In this document: piece by piece, positions 52,747 through 62,136 of the stretch
How positions within the stretch are numbered: position 1 is the stretch's first letter
Layout: each line of letters begins with the position of its first letter
Origin: Flavobacteriales bacterium UBA6051
GTDB lineage: Bacteria; Bacteroidota; Bacteroidia; Flavobacteriales_D; Crocinitomicaceae
Assembly: GCA_002427735.1 (NCBI GenBank)
Contig: DIYP01000007.1
Span: 651,397 to 715,396, forward strand
Direction of reading: 5' to 3'
DNA: 64,000 bases
Position numbers and translations under genes: made by a program
The notes under the pieces: model-generated
Told to the model about the DNA's origin: nothing
Databases searched by the model: none
Seen by the model: the letters and a program-made list of their open reading frames with translations, nothing else

Positions 52747-54246
52747 CTAGAATTGCATTATCCGCTCGGTCGTGCCATTCGTATAACGAATAATATAAGG
52801 CTTCGAAGGCGCTATTTCTGTAAGCGGTCGTCCTAATAAATCGTAGATTCCTTCAACTTCGACTTCCTCATGCAAGCCTTCTTCATCAAGTGATGCGTTA
52901 CAATTGCCTGAAAAATCAAACGGAAACGAGCCAATCATTCCCTCACCATATGTAACCCAAACCATATACGTTCCTGGAGTTGTTACTTCAATCGTAGATG
53001 TACCTTCTCCCGTAGACCATAAGTAGTAAGCATAAGAACTATCTAGTGATAAAGTGGTAACGCCACTAACTGTTTCACAGATAATTTGAGGGCGAGGTAA
53101 ATCCGAAATTTGCGGGTAGGCATGTACACGGTAAGATATGGCCGTATCCTTCATATAAATTTCCCTCAATACCTCATTGACGTTGTTTAGAATTGTTGCT
53201 GAAGGTTCAGGTCTCCGAGCATTTCCCCAGCCGATGCATTTGTAGTTTGGATATTCATTCTGATAAGAACCTTGTCCCGGACAGTAATTCGCCTCGTTGG
53301 CATCGTATTCATCAACTTTTGTCGCTGTCCAATTAATCGTATCTAAATCATACTCAACGATGCGCGAGTACTGGTTTGTTTTTTGATTTCCATTATCAAA
53401 CATTCCGTAGTTACCATTTTTCAAGCGTCTAAAGGTATGTTGTCCACTATGTCGTTCTGGGTCATTTGGAAACGTGAAGTCTGAGTTCACACCACCCAGT
53501 CTCCAGATGATTTGCCCGGTAATTCGATCAATTTTTGCACACAAATCTAAGTGCCTAAAGGACATTAGTAAGTTTCCATCTAGATCTTCATCGATAGAGT
53601 TCACGTGTGCATAATCAAATTTATTGGTGTTATACGGATACCCTTGAATAAACTCACTGGGATGAATATGATCAAGTGAGTTCCATGTCCAAACTACGTT
53701 TCCCTGAGCATCATATTCCCGAATACCAGCGGCGCGCACATCTGTGTTAGGATATCCTGGTGCACCTGCAATCATGTAGGATGATAAATCCATTGTTGAA
53801 TCAGGCTGAGTAAGTACGAGTCGGTTGCCATTCGAGGCATGCAAGAATTCGTGCACATCCCCGCGTTCGTTTGTTTCAAAAAGTACTTTAATTGTATCAA
53901 CAAGGTTAAGTCCTGCATCCATTCTATAATGATGCACATTACCACTTCCCTGACCAGATGAATACGAATACATATTTTCAGACTCTACGTACTTAAAGTT
54001 CAATTTATATTCCAAACCAGCAGACCACCAAACAAGGTATCCGTTGCTATCCAAAATGCATAGGTTAGCCAGTTGATTTTGCACACCAAATAGATAAGCT
54101 GAGGTCAATATGTATCCGTCAAAACCTGACTGAATTGATTGAAATTCATATGGATACACGGCACTTGGAACAGGACGATTATAGTTCTGACCAAATCCTA
54201 CACTGGAAATAATAAGAATCGTAAATAAACACTTGAGTGATTTCAT
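52747..54246 (-). CDS. Secreted arylsulfotransferase (ASST)-like protein with partial T9SS signal
   Basis: 499 residues from the ATG at 54246; seven earlier codons begin with TTG. A signal peptide (CLFTILIISSVGFG) precedes a propeller whose blades carry YDAQGNVVWTWNSLDHIHPSE, YAHVNSIDEDLDGNLLMSFRH and ITGQIIWRLGG, the arylsulfotransferase (ASST) family pattern. From ~375 there is an Ig-like segment (YYLWSTGEGTSTIEVTTPGTYMVWV), then GIYDLLGRPLTEIAPSKPYI and RYTNGTTERIMQF, which looks like the second half of a type A sorting domain. Catalysis of sulfate transfer is uncertain, and the natural acceptor is unknown. Confidence 0.75.
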   Translation of the reverse strand: MKSLKCLFTILIISSVGFGQNYNRPVPSAVYPYEFQSIQSGFDGYILTSAYLFGVQNQLANLCILDSNGYLVWWSAGLEYKLNFKYVESENMYSYSSGQGSGNVHHYRMDAGLNLVDTIKVLFETNERGDVHEFLHASNGNRLVLTQPDSTMDLSSYMIAGAPGYPNTDVRAAGIREYDAQGNVVWTWNSLDHIHPSEFIQGYPYNTNKFDYAHVNSIDEDLDGNLLMSFRHLDLCAKIDRITGQIIWRLGGVNSDFTFPNDPERHSGQHTFRRLKNGNYGMFDNGNQKTNQYSRIVEYDLDTINWTATKVDEYDANEANYCPGQGSYQNEYPNYKCIGWGNARRPEPSATILNNVNEVLREIYMKDTAISYRVHAYPQISDLPRPQIICETVSGVTTLSLDSSYAYYLWSTGEGTSTIEVTTPGTYMVWVTYGEGMIGSFPFDFSGNCNASLDEEGLHEEVEVEGIYDLLGRPLTEIAPSKPYIIRYTNGTTERIMQF

Positions 54247-54280
54247 GTTGGTCACATAACCTAACAAGATAGTGCTTTCA

Positions 54281-55126
54281 TTAAGATCTAAACAACTTCA
54301 AGGATAACGCTAAAGTCTCTTTCAGCTTAGGTCTTTCTACAATGTAATCTAAGAAACCGTGCTCCAAAACAAACTCGGATTTCTGGAATCCATCAGGTAA
54401 ATCTCTTCCAATTGTTTCGCGAACAACACGAGGACCAGCGAATGCGATCAATGCATCTGGCTCAGCAATGTTTATATCCCCAAGCATCGCGAAGGATGCA
54501 GTAACTCCTCCGGTAGTCGGATCCGTTAAAAAGGAAACATAAGGAAGTTTTGCCTCTGCAAGCTGACCAAGTTTACCAGAAACCTTTGCCATTTGCATCA
54601 ACGAAAGTCCAGCCTCCATCATACGTGCACCTCCAGATTTTGAAATAATCATGAATGGACACTTCGATTTAATCGCTGTATCAATTGCTTTGGCAATTTT
54701 TTCTCCCATTACAGACCCCATGGACCCTCCAATAAATGAAAAGTCCATTGCAGCAATGACGATATCTTCGCCGTTCAACTTTCCTTTTGCAGTGCGAATA
54801 GCATCCTTTAAACCTGTTTTTCCCTGCGTCGCTTTAACGCGGTCCACATACTTCTTAGTATCCTCAAATTTTAATGGATCACCAGAAACAATTTTTGCAT
54901 TTAACTCACGGTACTTACCCTCGTCAAAAAGCATGTTAAAATACTCTTGAGAACCAATACGTTCATGATGATTACATCGATCACAAACGAAAAAGTTCTT
55001 CTCTAAATCTGCAACAGAAAAGATCGTTTTACAGTTCGAACACTTTTCCCATAGTCCTTCAGGGGTTTCTCTCTTCTCCTTAGTGGATGTAGTAATCCCC
55101 TCTTTACTTCTTTTAAACCAGCCCAT
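54281..55126 (-). CDS. accD: Acetyl-CoA carboxylase carboxyltransferase beta subunit
   Basis: 281 residues from the ATG at 55126; eight more in-frame codons begin with TTG. The N-terminal zinc ribbon CSNCKTIFSVADLEKNFFVC..RC (C-x2-C-x15-C-x2-C) is complete, followed by the crotonase-type domain with MDFSFIGGSMGSVMGEKI, SKSGGARMMEAGLSLMQMAK, and DPTTGGVTASFAMLGDI. With AccA it transfers carboxyl from biotin to acetyl-CoA, the first step of fatty acid synthesis. It is 34 bases after fbaA on the same strand. Confidence 0.97.
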   Translation of the reverse strand: MGWFKRSKEGITTSTKEKRETPEGLWEKCSNCKTIFSVADLEKNFFVCDRCNHHERIGSQEYFNMLFDEGKYRELNAKIVSGDPLKFEDTKKYVDRVKATQGKTGLKDAIRTAKGKLNGEDIVIAAMDFSFIGGSMGSVMGEKIAKAIDTAIKSKCPFMIISKSGGARMMEAGLSLMQMAKVSGKLGQLAEAKLPYVSFLTDPTTGGVTASFAMLGDINIAEPDALIAFAGPRVVRETIGRDLPDGFQKSEFVLEHGFLDYIVERPKLKETLALSLKLFRS

Positions 55127-55160
55127 TTCTTTATTATTGTTATCAACCAAACCGTCGATT

Positions 55161-56240
55161 TTATAGTGTATTCACATTGTTCAAATCCTGAAAAGAACGC
55201 TCCAAACGCTTGATAAATGTCAATTCGCCTTCTCTGATCCATTTACGTGGATCATAGTACTTCTTATTCGGCTGATCCTGACCTTCCGGATTTCCAATTT
55301 GTGTCTTTAAATAATCTATTTTTTCAGTGATATAATCACGACATCCCTCCGTAAATGCAAACTGCAAATCGGTATCAATATTCATTTTAATCACCCCGTA
55401 TCCAATGGCTTCACGAATCTCGTCTAACGTTGAACCAGAACCGCCATGGAAAACAAAATCAACAGGGTTGTGCCCAGTACCATACTTCTGCTGGATATAT
55501 TCCTGAGAATTTAATAGGATCTTCGGTGTCAGAACTACGTTACCTGGTTTGTATACACCGTGTACATTCCCAAATGAAGCTGCGATCGTAAAACGAGGAC
55601 TAATCTTACTTAGTTCTTCATACGCATAAGCAACTTCTTCAGGCTGAGTATAAAGCTTCGAAGTATCAACGTCGGTATTGTCGACACCATCCTCCTCTCC
55701 TCCAGTAATTCCCAACTCAATTTCAAGCGTCATACCTATTTTACTCATTCGCTCTAGGTAACGTTTACATGTTTCTATGTTTTCTTCAATTGGTTCTTCT
55801 GACAAGTCAATCATGTGGGAACTGTACAATGGTTTCCCAGTTTGTTTATAAAACTCTTCACTCGCATCCAAAAGACCATCAATCCAAGGTAGAAGTTTAC
55901 GGGCAGCGTGATCAGTATGCAAAATAACAGTAGCTCCGTAGAGTTCTGCTAAGGCGTGAACATGACGAGCTCCAGATACAGCACCAGCTATGCTCGCTTC
56001 ATAATTGTCATTGATCAAACCTTTTCCAGCGAAATATTGAGCTCCTCCATTCGAAAATTGAATGATAACGGGAGCATTCATCATCGAAGCAGCTTCCATT
56101 ACTCCATTTACCGTACTGGTGGTCGTAACATTTACTGCTGGAAGTGCGAACCCTTTTTCTTTCGCATAAGCGAAGATCTTTTGAACTTCATCTCCTGTTG
56201 CAACTCCTGGTTTGATTCCGTGACTCATTGCCGTCTTCAT
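55161..56240 (-). CDS. fbaA: Class II fructose-bisphosphate aldolase
   Basis: 359 residues, the length of class II-A aldolases. Cleaves fructose 1,6-bisphosphate to DHAP and GAP with Zn2+. Zinc and catalytic residues appear in VILHTDHAARKLLPW (Asp, His), LEIELGITGGEEDGVDN, ASFGNVHGVYKPGNV (His), and VFHGGSGST (His). NKKYYDPRKWIREGE is the family's C-terminal signature. A -7 box is 19 bases before the ATG. Confidence 0.97.
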   Translation of the reverse strand: MKTAMSHGIKPGVATGDEVQKIFAYAKEKGFALPAVNVTTTSTVNGVMEAASMMNAPVIIQFSNGGAQYFAGKGLINDNYEASIAGAVSGARHVHALAELYGATVILHTDHAARKLLPWIDGLLDASEEFYKQTGKPLYSSHMIDLSEEPIEENIETCKRYLERMSKIGMTLEIELGITGGEEDGVDNTDVDTSKLYTQPEEVAYAYEELSKISPRFTIAASFGNVHGVYKPGNVVLTPKILLNSQEYIQQKYGTGHNPVDFVFHGGSGSTLDEIREAIGYGVIKMNIDTDLQFAFTEGCRDYITEKIDYLKTQIGNPEGQDQPNKKYYDPRKWIREGELTFIKRLERSFQDLNNVNTL

Positions 56241-56258
56241 TTAAAATTGTTCAGCCGA

Positions 56259-56266
56259 CAAAGTTA
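56259..56266 (-). promoter_or_regulatory. -7 element (TAACTTTG) of fbaA-accD
   Basis: Exact TAnnTTTG match on the minus strand, 18 bases before the fbaA ATG. A TTG 23 bases further upstream may act as -33. Confidence 0.65.
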
Positions 56267-56439
56267 AAGAATTCCTGATATAAATCGTTCAAGTAATTCG
56301 GCTATTCTATTTTGACACATTCCTATGCCTTTATAAATGTTTCACCACCTCAAATAGCACTTTTCATTAGACTATGGTGCCCAGTAGCTCAAATCGTTAT
56401 TTTTTTTGTGATTTTAAAGACTTGCAAACTTACTTACGT

Positions 56440-56467
56440 GCTCGACGAGCTTAATTTTCTAATTTTG
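56440..56467 (+). promoter_or_regulatory. uvrD/pcrA promoter with -7 TAATTTTG and adjacent palindrome
   Basis: TAATTTTG (56460-56467) matches TAnnTTTG, 39 bases before the ATG. GCTCGACGAGC (56440-56450), a perfect inverted repeat around a central A, lies at the -33 side. It could bind a regulator of the helicase gene (for example a damage-response repressor); this is inference. Confidence 0.5.
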
Positions 56468-56506
56468 TAACTCGGTCAACACTTAAAATTCATCAAGGCA
56501 ATTTGA

Positions 56507-58783
56507 ATGGGATATCTCGACGAATTAAATGAAAGTCAGTCGGTCGCTGTAAAGAATATTTACGGACCAACGATGGTAATAGCAGGAGCTGGTTCAGGAA
56601 AAACTCGTGTTCTTACCTACCGTATTGCGCATATGATACGAGAAGGTATCGACCCCTTCAATATTATGGCGCTGACATTTACCAATAAGGCAGCGAGAGA
56701 AATGACCGAGCGTATCGCTGAGATTGTTGGAAATGGTGAAGCGCGAAACATTACCATGGGGACTTTTCACTCTGTATTTTCGCGAATTCTCCGTTACAAT
56801 GCTGACAGACTGGGCTATCCTAGCAATTTTACCATTTACGATACACAAGACACCAAGAGTTTGCTGAAAGACATCATTAAAGGATTCAATCTTGATGACA
56901 AGGCATATAAACCAAGTAGTGTCTACGGCCGAATTTCATCGGCTAAAAACAATTTAATTTCCCCTGAAGCCTATATTGGAAATCCAGATATTCAAATGGA
57001 AGACAATATGTCAAAACGGCCTGAAATCGGGAGAATTTATCAAGCCTATGCGAACCGCTGTAAGAATGCAGGAGCCATGGACTTTGATGATCTGCTATAC
57101 CAAACAAACGTCTTGTTGAGAGACTTTCCTGATGTTCTGAATTACTACCAACAAAAATTCAAGTACATTTTAGTAGACGAGTACCAGGATACAAACTACG
57201 CACAATATCTGATTGTCAAAAAGTTAGCTGCAGTCTATGAAAACATTTGCGTTGTAGGTGATGACGCACAAAGTATCTACTCATTTCGCGGAGCAAATAT
57301 TCAAAACATCCTCAATTTCAAGAAGGATTACCCCGACTTCAAATTGTATAAGCTAGAGCAAAACTACCGCAGTACAAAGAATATTGTGGAAGCGGCAAAT
57401 GGTGTAATTGCTAGAAATAAAGACCAGATAAAAAAAACAGTTTGGACGGACAATACACAGGGGGAAAAGCTTCACGTGATTCGCACACTTACGGACAATG
57501 AAGAAGGTAAGGTAATAACAAATAAGATTTACGATAAAAGCAGAGGATCTGGACTTTCGTACAACGATTTTGCAATTTTATATCGAACTAATAAACAAAG
57601 TCGCTCGTTTGAAGAGTCATTAAGAAAACTGAATATTCCCTACAAAATCTACGGTGGTTTATCGTTTTATCAGCGTAAAGAAATAAAAGACTTGCTAGCT
57701 TATTTCAGGCTGACTGCGAACCAACATGATGAAGAAGCACTGAAACGTGTTATTAACTATCCTAAGCGAGGTATTGGAAAAACTTCTTTTCAGAATGTGA
57801 TTATTGCGGCTAATCAATATGGTGTGAGTCCATGGGATGTCATATCCAATTTTGCTCAATATCCTGTTTCAGTGAATACCGGAGCACGAAATAGAATGAT
57901 TGATTTTGTCACGATGATCAAGAGTTTTAGTGCTCAACTTGATAAACTGGATGCTTATTCACTTGCCAAAGAAATTGCTAAGACTTCGGGAATACTAAAA
58001 GAACTTCATACAGATAAAGACAAAGGTCCGGAAGAAGTCGAGCGTTATCAAAACATTGAAGAATTGCTTTCAGGTATTAAAGCTTTTGTAGAAGGACAAC
58101 CTGAAAATGAGTCAAAGGCGCTTTCAGAGTTCATGTTGGACGTCGCACTCCTTACTGATGCGGATGAAGATAAAGGAGAAGACAGAAACCATGTGACACT
58201 GATGACCATTCACTCAAGTAAAGGACTTGAATTCCCTCACGTTTATCTTGTTGGACTTGAAGAGAATTTATTCCCTTCTCAAATGGCACTCAACTCCCGA
58301 TCTGAATTGGAAGAAGAACGTCGCTTATTTTACGTTGCAGTAACACGAGCAAAAGAAACTTGTACGCTTTCGTATGCTACCTCTCGTTTTCAATGGGGAA
58401 ATTTGATCACGTCAGAGCCAAGTCGTTTTATTGATGAAATAGAACCTGAATTTCTTCACCACGAAACTCCGGATCGAGGAAGAGGACGGTCCCTTTCTGG
58501 TGGTCGCGCAAATTTTGACCGACCGTTCACTGGAGGACTTAATAAATCTTTTTCGTCGCCTTCTTTAAAACCAGTAAGTAAAGCTAGTTCTTCCGCCAGC
58601 AAAGGATCCAGCGATTTAGACATCAAAGTAGGATACAATGTGGAGCATGACCGGTTTGGTAAAGGAAAGATCATAAAGCTTCTTGGGGAAGGTGCTGATA
58701 AAAAGGCGATTATCATGTTTCCAAGGCATGGATCAAAAACAGTTTTACTAAGGTTCGCCAACTTAAAAGTACTTGAGAACTGA
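56507..58783 (+). CDS. UvrD/PcrA-type superfamily 1 DNA helicase
   Basis: 758 residues. Motif I VIAGAGSGKTRVLTYRI, Ia ALTFTNKAAREMTERI, II ILVDEYQDTN, III VGDDAQSIYSFRGA, IV LEQNYRST, V LMTIHSSKGLEFPHVYLVGLEENLFPS, VI EEERRLFYVAVTRAK. The C-terminus carries the PcrA Tudor-like tail (VGYNVEHDRFGKGKIIKL), which contacts RNA polymerase in Gram-positives. It is a 3'-5' helicase in nucleotide excision and replication-transcription conflict. It cannot be assigned to uvrD or pcrA by name; the tail favours PcrA. Confidence 0.95.
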   Translation: MGYLDELNESQSVAVKNIYGPTMVIAGAGSGKTRVLTYRIAHMIREGIDPFNIMALTFTNKAAREMTERIAEIVGNGEARNITMGTFHSVFSRILRYNADRLGYPSNFTIYDTQDTKSLLKDIIKGFNLDDKAYKPSSVYGRISSAKNNLISPEAYIGNPDIQMEDNMSKRPEIGRIYQAYANRCKNAGAMDFDDLLYQTNVLLRDFPDVLNYYQQKFKYILVDEYQDTNYAQYLIVKKLAAVYENICVVGDDAQSIYSFRGANIQNILNFKKDYPDFKLYKLEQNYRSTKNIVEAANGVIARNKDQIKKTVWTDNTQGEKLHVIRTLTDNEEGKVITNKIYDKSRGSGLSYNDFAILYRTNKQSRSFEESLRKLNIPYKIYGGLSFYQRKEIKDLLAYFRLTANQHDEEALKRVINYPKRGIGKTSFQNVIIAANQYGVSPWDVISNFAQYPVSVNTGARNRMIDFVTMIKSFSAQLDKLDAYSLAKEIAKTSGILKELHTDKDKGPEEVERYQNIEELLSGIKAFVEGQPENESKALSEFMLDVALLTDADEDKGEDRNHVTLMTIHSSKGLEFPHVYLVGLEENLFPSQMALNSRSELEEERRLFYVAVTRAKETCTLSYATSRFQWGNLITSEPSRFIDEIEPEFLHHETPDRGRGRSLSGGRANFDRPFTGGLNKSFSSPSLKPVSKASSSASKGSSDLDIKVGYNVEHDRFGKGKIIKLLGEGADKKAIIMFPRHGSKTVLLRFANLKVLEN

Positions 58784-58844
58784 TCAAACAGATCTTCTTT
58801 CGTTATTTTATCCGTATCTTACACTGACTACATTACTCGACACT

Positions 58845-59444
58845 ATGAGATTTATACTACTATTGGGCGTCTTGCTCATTACTTCAACTGCGTTGTCCCA
58901 ACATTCTGAAGTACGCTTTCGAGAAGAAACTTTTGCTAATGGAATGAACTACCCACAGGTAATTATTCCTTCATGTAAGAATTGTGAAGATTCGATTAAC
59001 ACAAACTTCAAGCAGCGCATTGCAGATTTGGAAGCAAGCGATTTTTGCATTGGTCAATACGGATACGTTCAAAAGAGTACTCACCTGCAAATTCATTTAT
59101 TCTGTAATTGTATTGATTTCGAGGAAAGTCAAAATCGTTTTTTTCTTTATAATCTTGAAGAAGGAAAAGCAGTGCCTTACTCTGATTTGATGGATCCTAA
59201 AAAGCGCTCTGAAAGCACTGCATTCCTTTCAAACCTTATCAGTCAGCATTTAGAATCTAAATCAATTGTTGTTCAAGGTGATTTTATGACAAATCTAGAT
59301 CAACAAGGACTTGACGCTTGCAAAGTGGAAATGACCAAAGATGGTTTAAAAATTTGGGAAGAAGGAAATAAGCAATGGGAAGCGGCCCCATATGTTGCAA
59401 CATGGTTAGAATTAAAACCATTTCTAAAGTATCATTTCATCTAA
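58845..59444 (+). CDS. Secreted protein of unknown function
   Basis: 199 residues from the ATG at 58845; the longer frame from 58773 overlaps the helicase and its leader is not signal-like. A signal peptide (FILLLGVLLITSTALS) is followed by FANGMNYPQVIIPSCKNCEDSIN (C-x2-C), further cysteines (FCNCIDF), and a C-terminal strand-rich region with KVEMTKDGLKIWEEG. It resembles small DUF3298/RsiV-like fragments only vaguely. No function assigned. Confidence 0.6.
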   Translation: MRFILLLGVLLITSTALSQHSEVRFREETFANGMNYPQVIIPSCKNCEDSINTNFKQRIADLEASDFCIGQYGYVQKSTHLQIHLFCNCIDFEESQNRFFLYNLEEGKAVPYSDLMDPKKRSESTAFLSNLISQHLESKSIVVQGDFMTNLDQQGLDACKVEMTKDGLKIWEEGNKQWEAAPYVATWLELKPFLKYHFI

Positions 59445-59445
59445 C

Positions 59446-62100
59446 CTAGAAAGGATATCCGATACCAAAATGCAACTTGGGAATAAATGGCAACGGTAAA
59501 AAGCTTTCGTAGTCATCTCCGTAAACCTCTTTCCCAGCCTCATAATATTTATCACGATTATCTAGGATAAATCGAGCTCCTTCAGGCAACGCAGGGTTGT
59601 AGATAGGGAAACCTAAGTCGACACGAATGATGAAATACTCCAAATCGAGTCGAACACCAAATCCAGCTGCCAAGGCTATTTCTTTATACCAATCTTTGGA
59701 AAATTGCCCTCCTACTCTATTCGTATCTTCGGCTACAGTCCAGACATTTCCAGCATCCAGAAAGAGTGCTCCCTCGACCAAGCTATTAAACTCGAAGCGG
59801 TATTCGGCTGAGGCTCCCAATCGCATATCGCCAATCTGTGTAGCTGTACGGTTCGTATCCAGGTAGTACTTGTAAGACCCAGGGCCGAGTGCACGCGCTC
59901 TCCAACCACGGTTATCATTGGCACCACCAGCAAAGAAACTGTAGTCATACGGCATAGATTTTTCCGTATTGCCGTATGGAATACCTGCACCAACTTCCAA
60001 TCTAAAGTTCAAACTTTGTTCTTTCCCAAAAGGTTTTGAAAAGATCAATTCGTTATCCAATCGGGAAAACTGCGAATAACCAATTCCCAAAATTGAGCGC
60101 TGACCATTCTCAAGCGTATCTTGATATTTTCTGAATAGAGAAAAAATGTTCCCCGCCGGATCAAAGGATGACGAGAAGTATAACTGTGAATTCCCCTTTC
60201 TATTTTCCTTGTCTTTTATATTATATTCAAATGTAAAGCGCCAATCTTGCCAAACAAACTGGTTACTATAAGCATTCAACAAGAATAAGTCATTGAGCGC
60301 ATCTAATCGATCTGCAAAAGCATCTGTTTTGTCAATGTTTACGAACTTAATCACTGACGCACCGGGTAAACCACTTTGGAATATCATTGTTTTTCCAGAG
60401 AAGAAGCGCCACATGTAATTCATCTGAAAAGTCCCTCTTGTAAAATCATCTCGTCGCTGAAAATTGTAAGCTGTAGATATAACCGTCTTAGGCCGCAGAC
60501 GTTTAGAAAATCCAACTGAACGTATCGGAAACAATCCAGGCAGGTCGAGGCTTGTGCTTGGCCCTATCTCAAACGTATTAAAACTTCTCGCAGCAGTTTG
60601 AATCGTCTGCCCGTCAAGCGTTTCATCAAAGACGGGAGGTTGTGATTCAAAACCACCGGAAATCGACATTGTCAATTTTTCAGCACCTCTGAAAAGGTTT
60701 CTATTGACATAGTTCGCTGTTGCCGCAACTCCTAGAAAACCATTGGAGTTTGTCGCCCTTGGTTCGAAACCAAAACTCTGCTTCTTACTTGGCACAAGGT
60801 AATAGTGGGCATCAACGCAACCCGGATCATCAACTTCTTCAAGTTCAACTTTAACCGCATCAAAAAGGTTCAACTGCAGTAAACTCAAATAAGTCTTTTC
60901 AAGGCTCTTTTCGGAGTATCTAGAATCTATTTCCAGGTAATTCTGTGCTTCCAGTACCTTTGGTTTGATTACTAACTCACCATTATGCATGAATATTGCC
61001 ACGCGTGTGATATCCACTGCTCCCGTTTTTTTATCGAGAATCTTTGAGTAAAAAGTGGTGTCAATTGTTCGTAGGAAAGACCCATCATAAAGTGATAATC
61101 CTAATTCATCAATTTTGTTTCTAAATGAGCCATCATAGTTAATGGAATCAGCAATATGAAAATAGACGTTGTTAACAAAGGTTTCCTGATGCTTAGCACG
61201 AATTAAGGTATCCATATTAACTGGCTTGATAAATCGGTCTCCAAATTGCACACCGATATCAACAGTCATGCGCGCATAATTCGTGTCTGCCAAAAACGTA
61301 ATATGCTTTGAACTAAAGCCGTAAAGCGATTCATTTCGCATATGCTTGGCCACTTCATAACGATGTTTTTCAAGCAGGTCTTTGTCGAACCGTTTTCCTC
61401 TAAGCGGATGATTATCCTTTTTACCTAAGAATTCTGAGTAGCGATCTCCAACTAATTCATTTTCTGCGACAACGTAAACACTATCAATGATAAAAGGCTT
61501 TCCCGATTGTAAATGATACGTAACGACACATTTACCGCTTTTTTTATACTTTACTAGACCATTGACTTCTCCCGAATAATAGCCTTTACTTCGTAAATAT
61601 GCGCCTAACTGTTCCAGGCTTTTTTCATATAAAAGGCTATCGAAAACGACTGGCGGTCTTCCAATTTTGTATTTATACCATTCACGAAAGAATTTATTCG
61701 GATTAATGGTATCCTTTAGCGATACAATTTTTTCTGTGTAGTGGGACCTGCCTTTTTTTACTGCACGATCCATCCGTTTACTATTGATTCGATCCTGCTT
61801 TGCAAGCAGTTCTCGATTCTTTTCTCTCAGTTCTTCGTTCAGTCGAATTCGTTTGTCGGCTACCTTTGTTGAATCTACGAGATTAAACGCCATCAACTTC
61901 CATTTCACACCGAATCTTCTGTAATTAGGTTGTTGACGAATAATATCCTGCACATCGTATTTATCCAACTTATCTCCTGTCTGAATGATATCGTTCTTCT
62001 TCAACAAATACTTTCCGTCAGGAACATACTTCGTCTGATTACACCCAATAAAAACAAGGGATACAATTAAAAGAATATACGTATGTTTGAACTTTAACAA
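59446..62100 (-). CDS. TamL-type lipoprotein, TamA/BamA-like outer-membrane assembly protein
   Basis: 884 residues starting with TTG at 62100 (no ATG before the lipobox). Lipobox FIGC (Cys ~20) and CNQTKYVPDGKYLLKKNDI are typical of TamL in Bacteroidota. POTRA-like units follow (SLEQLGAYLRSKGYYSGEV; YLSLLQLNLFDAVKVEL), and the C-terminal half is a 16-strand Omp85 barrel (SFFAGGANDNRGWRARALGPG, loop 6 V/IRGF-like RGWRAR; final strand LHFGIGYPF). It assembles with TamB to insert outer-membrane proteins. No tamB is in the window. The next divergent gene is a TrmH methyltransferase. Confidence 0.9.
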   Translation of the reverse strand: MLKFKHTYILLIVSLVFIGCNQTKYVPDGKYLLKKNDIIQTGDKLDKYDVQDIIRQQPNYRRFGVKWKLMAFNLVDSTKVADKRIRLNEELREKNRELLAKQDRINSKRMDRAVKKGRSHYTEKIVSLKDTINPNKFFREWYKYKIGRPPVVFDSLLYEKSLEQLGAYLRSKGYYSGEVNGLVKYKKSGKCVVTYHLQSGKPFIIDSVYVVAENELVGDRYSEFLGKKDNHPLRGKRFDKDLLEKHRYEVAKHMRNESLYGFSSKHITFLADTNYARMTVDIGVQFGDRFIKPVNMDTLIRAKHQETFVNNVYFHIADSINYDGSFRNKIDELGLSLYDGSFLRTIDTTFYSKILDKKTGAVDITRVAIFMHNGELVIKPKVLEAQNYLEIDSRYSEKSLEKTYLSLLQLNLFDAVKVELEEVDDPGCVDAHYYLVPSKKQSFGFEPRATNSNGFLGVAATANYVNRNLFRGAEKLTMSISGGFESQPPVFDETLDGQTIQTAARSFNTFEIGPSTSLDLPGLFPIRSVGFSKRLRPKTVISTAYNFQRRDDFTRGTFQMNYMWRFFSGKTMIFQSGLPGASVIKFVNIDKTDAFADRLDALNDLFLLNAYSNQFVWQDWRFTFEYNIKDKENRKGNSQLYFSSSFDPAGNIFSLFRKYQDTLENGQRSILGIGYSQFSRLDNELIFSKPFGKEQSLNFRLEVGAGIPYGNTEKSMPYDYSFFAGGANDNRGWRARALGPGSYKYYLDTNRTATQIGDMRLGASAEYRFEFNSLVEGALFLDAGNVWTVAEDTNRVGGQFSKDWYKEIALAAGFGVRLDLEYFIIRVDLGFPIYNPALPEGARFILDNRDKYYEAGKEVYGDDYESFLPLPFIPKLHFGIGYPF

Positions 62101-62116
62101 CGGTAGAATTAAAGCT

Positions 62117-62124
62117 CAAAAATA
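62117..62124 (-). promoter_or_regulatory. -7 element (TATTTTTG) of tamL
   Basis: Exact TAnnTTTG match on the minus strand, 16 bases before the TTG start. It supports transcription beginning just upstream and hence the TTG start. Confidence 0.6.
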
Positions 62125-62136
62125 CTAAAAACAAGC

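Noticed and set aside
59850..59862. GGTTCGTATCC inside tamL resembling a tRNA T-loop
   Set aside because: It lies within a solid coding region and no tRNA cloverleaf can be built around it.
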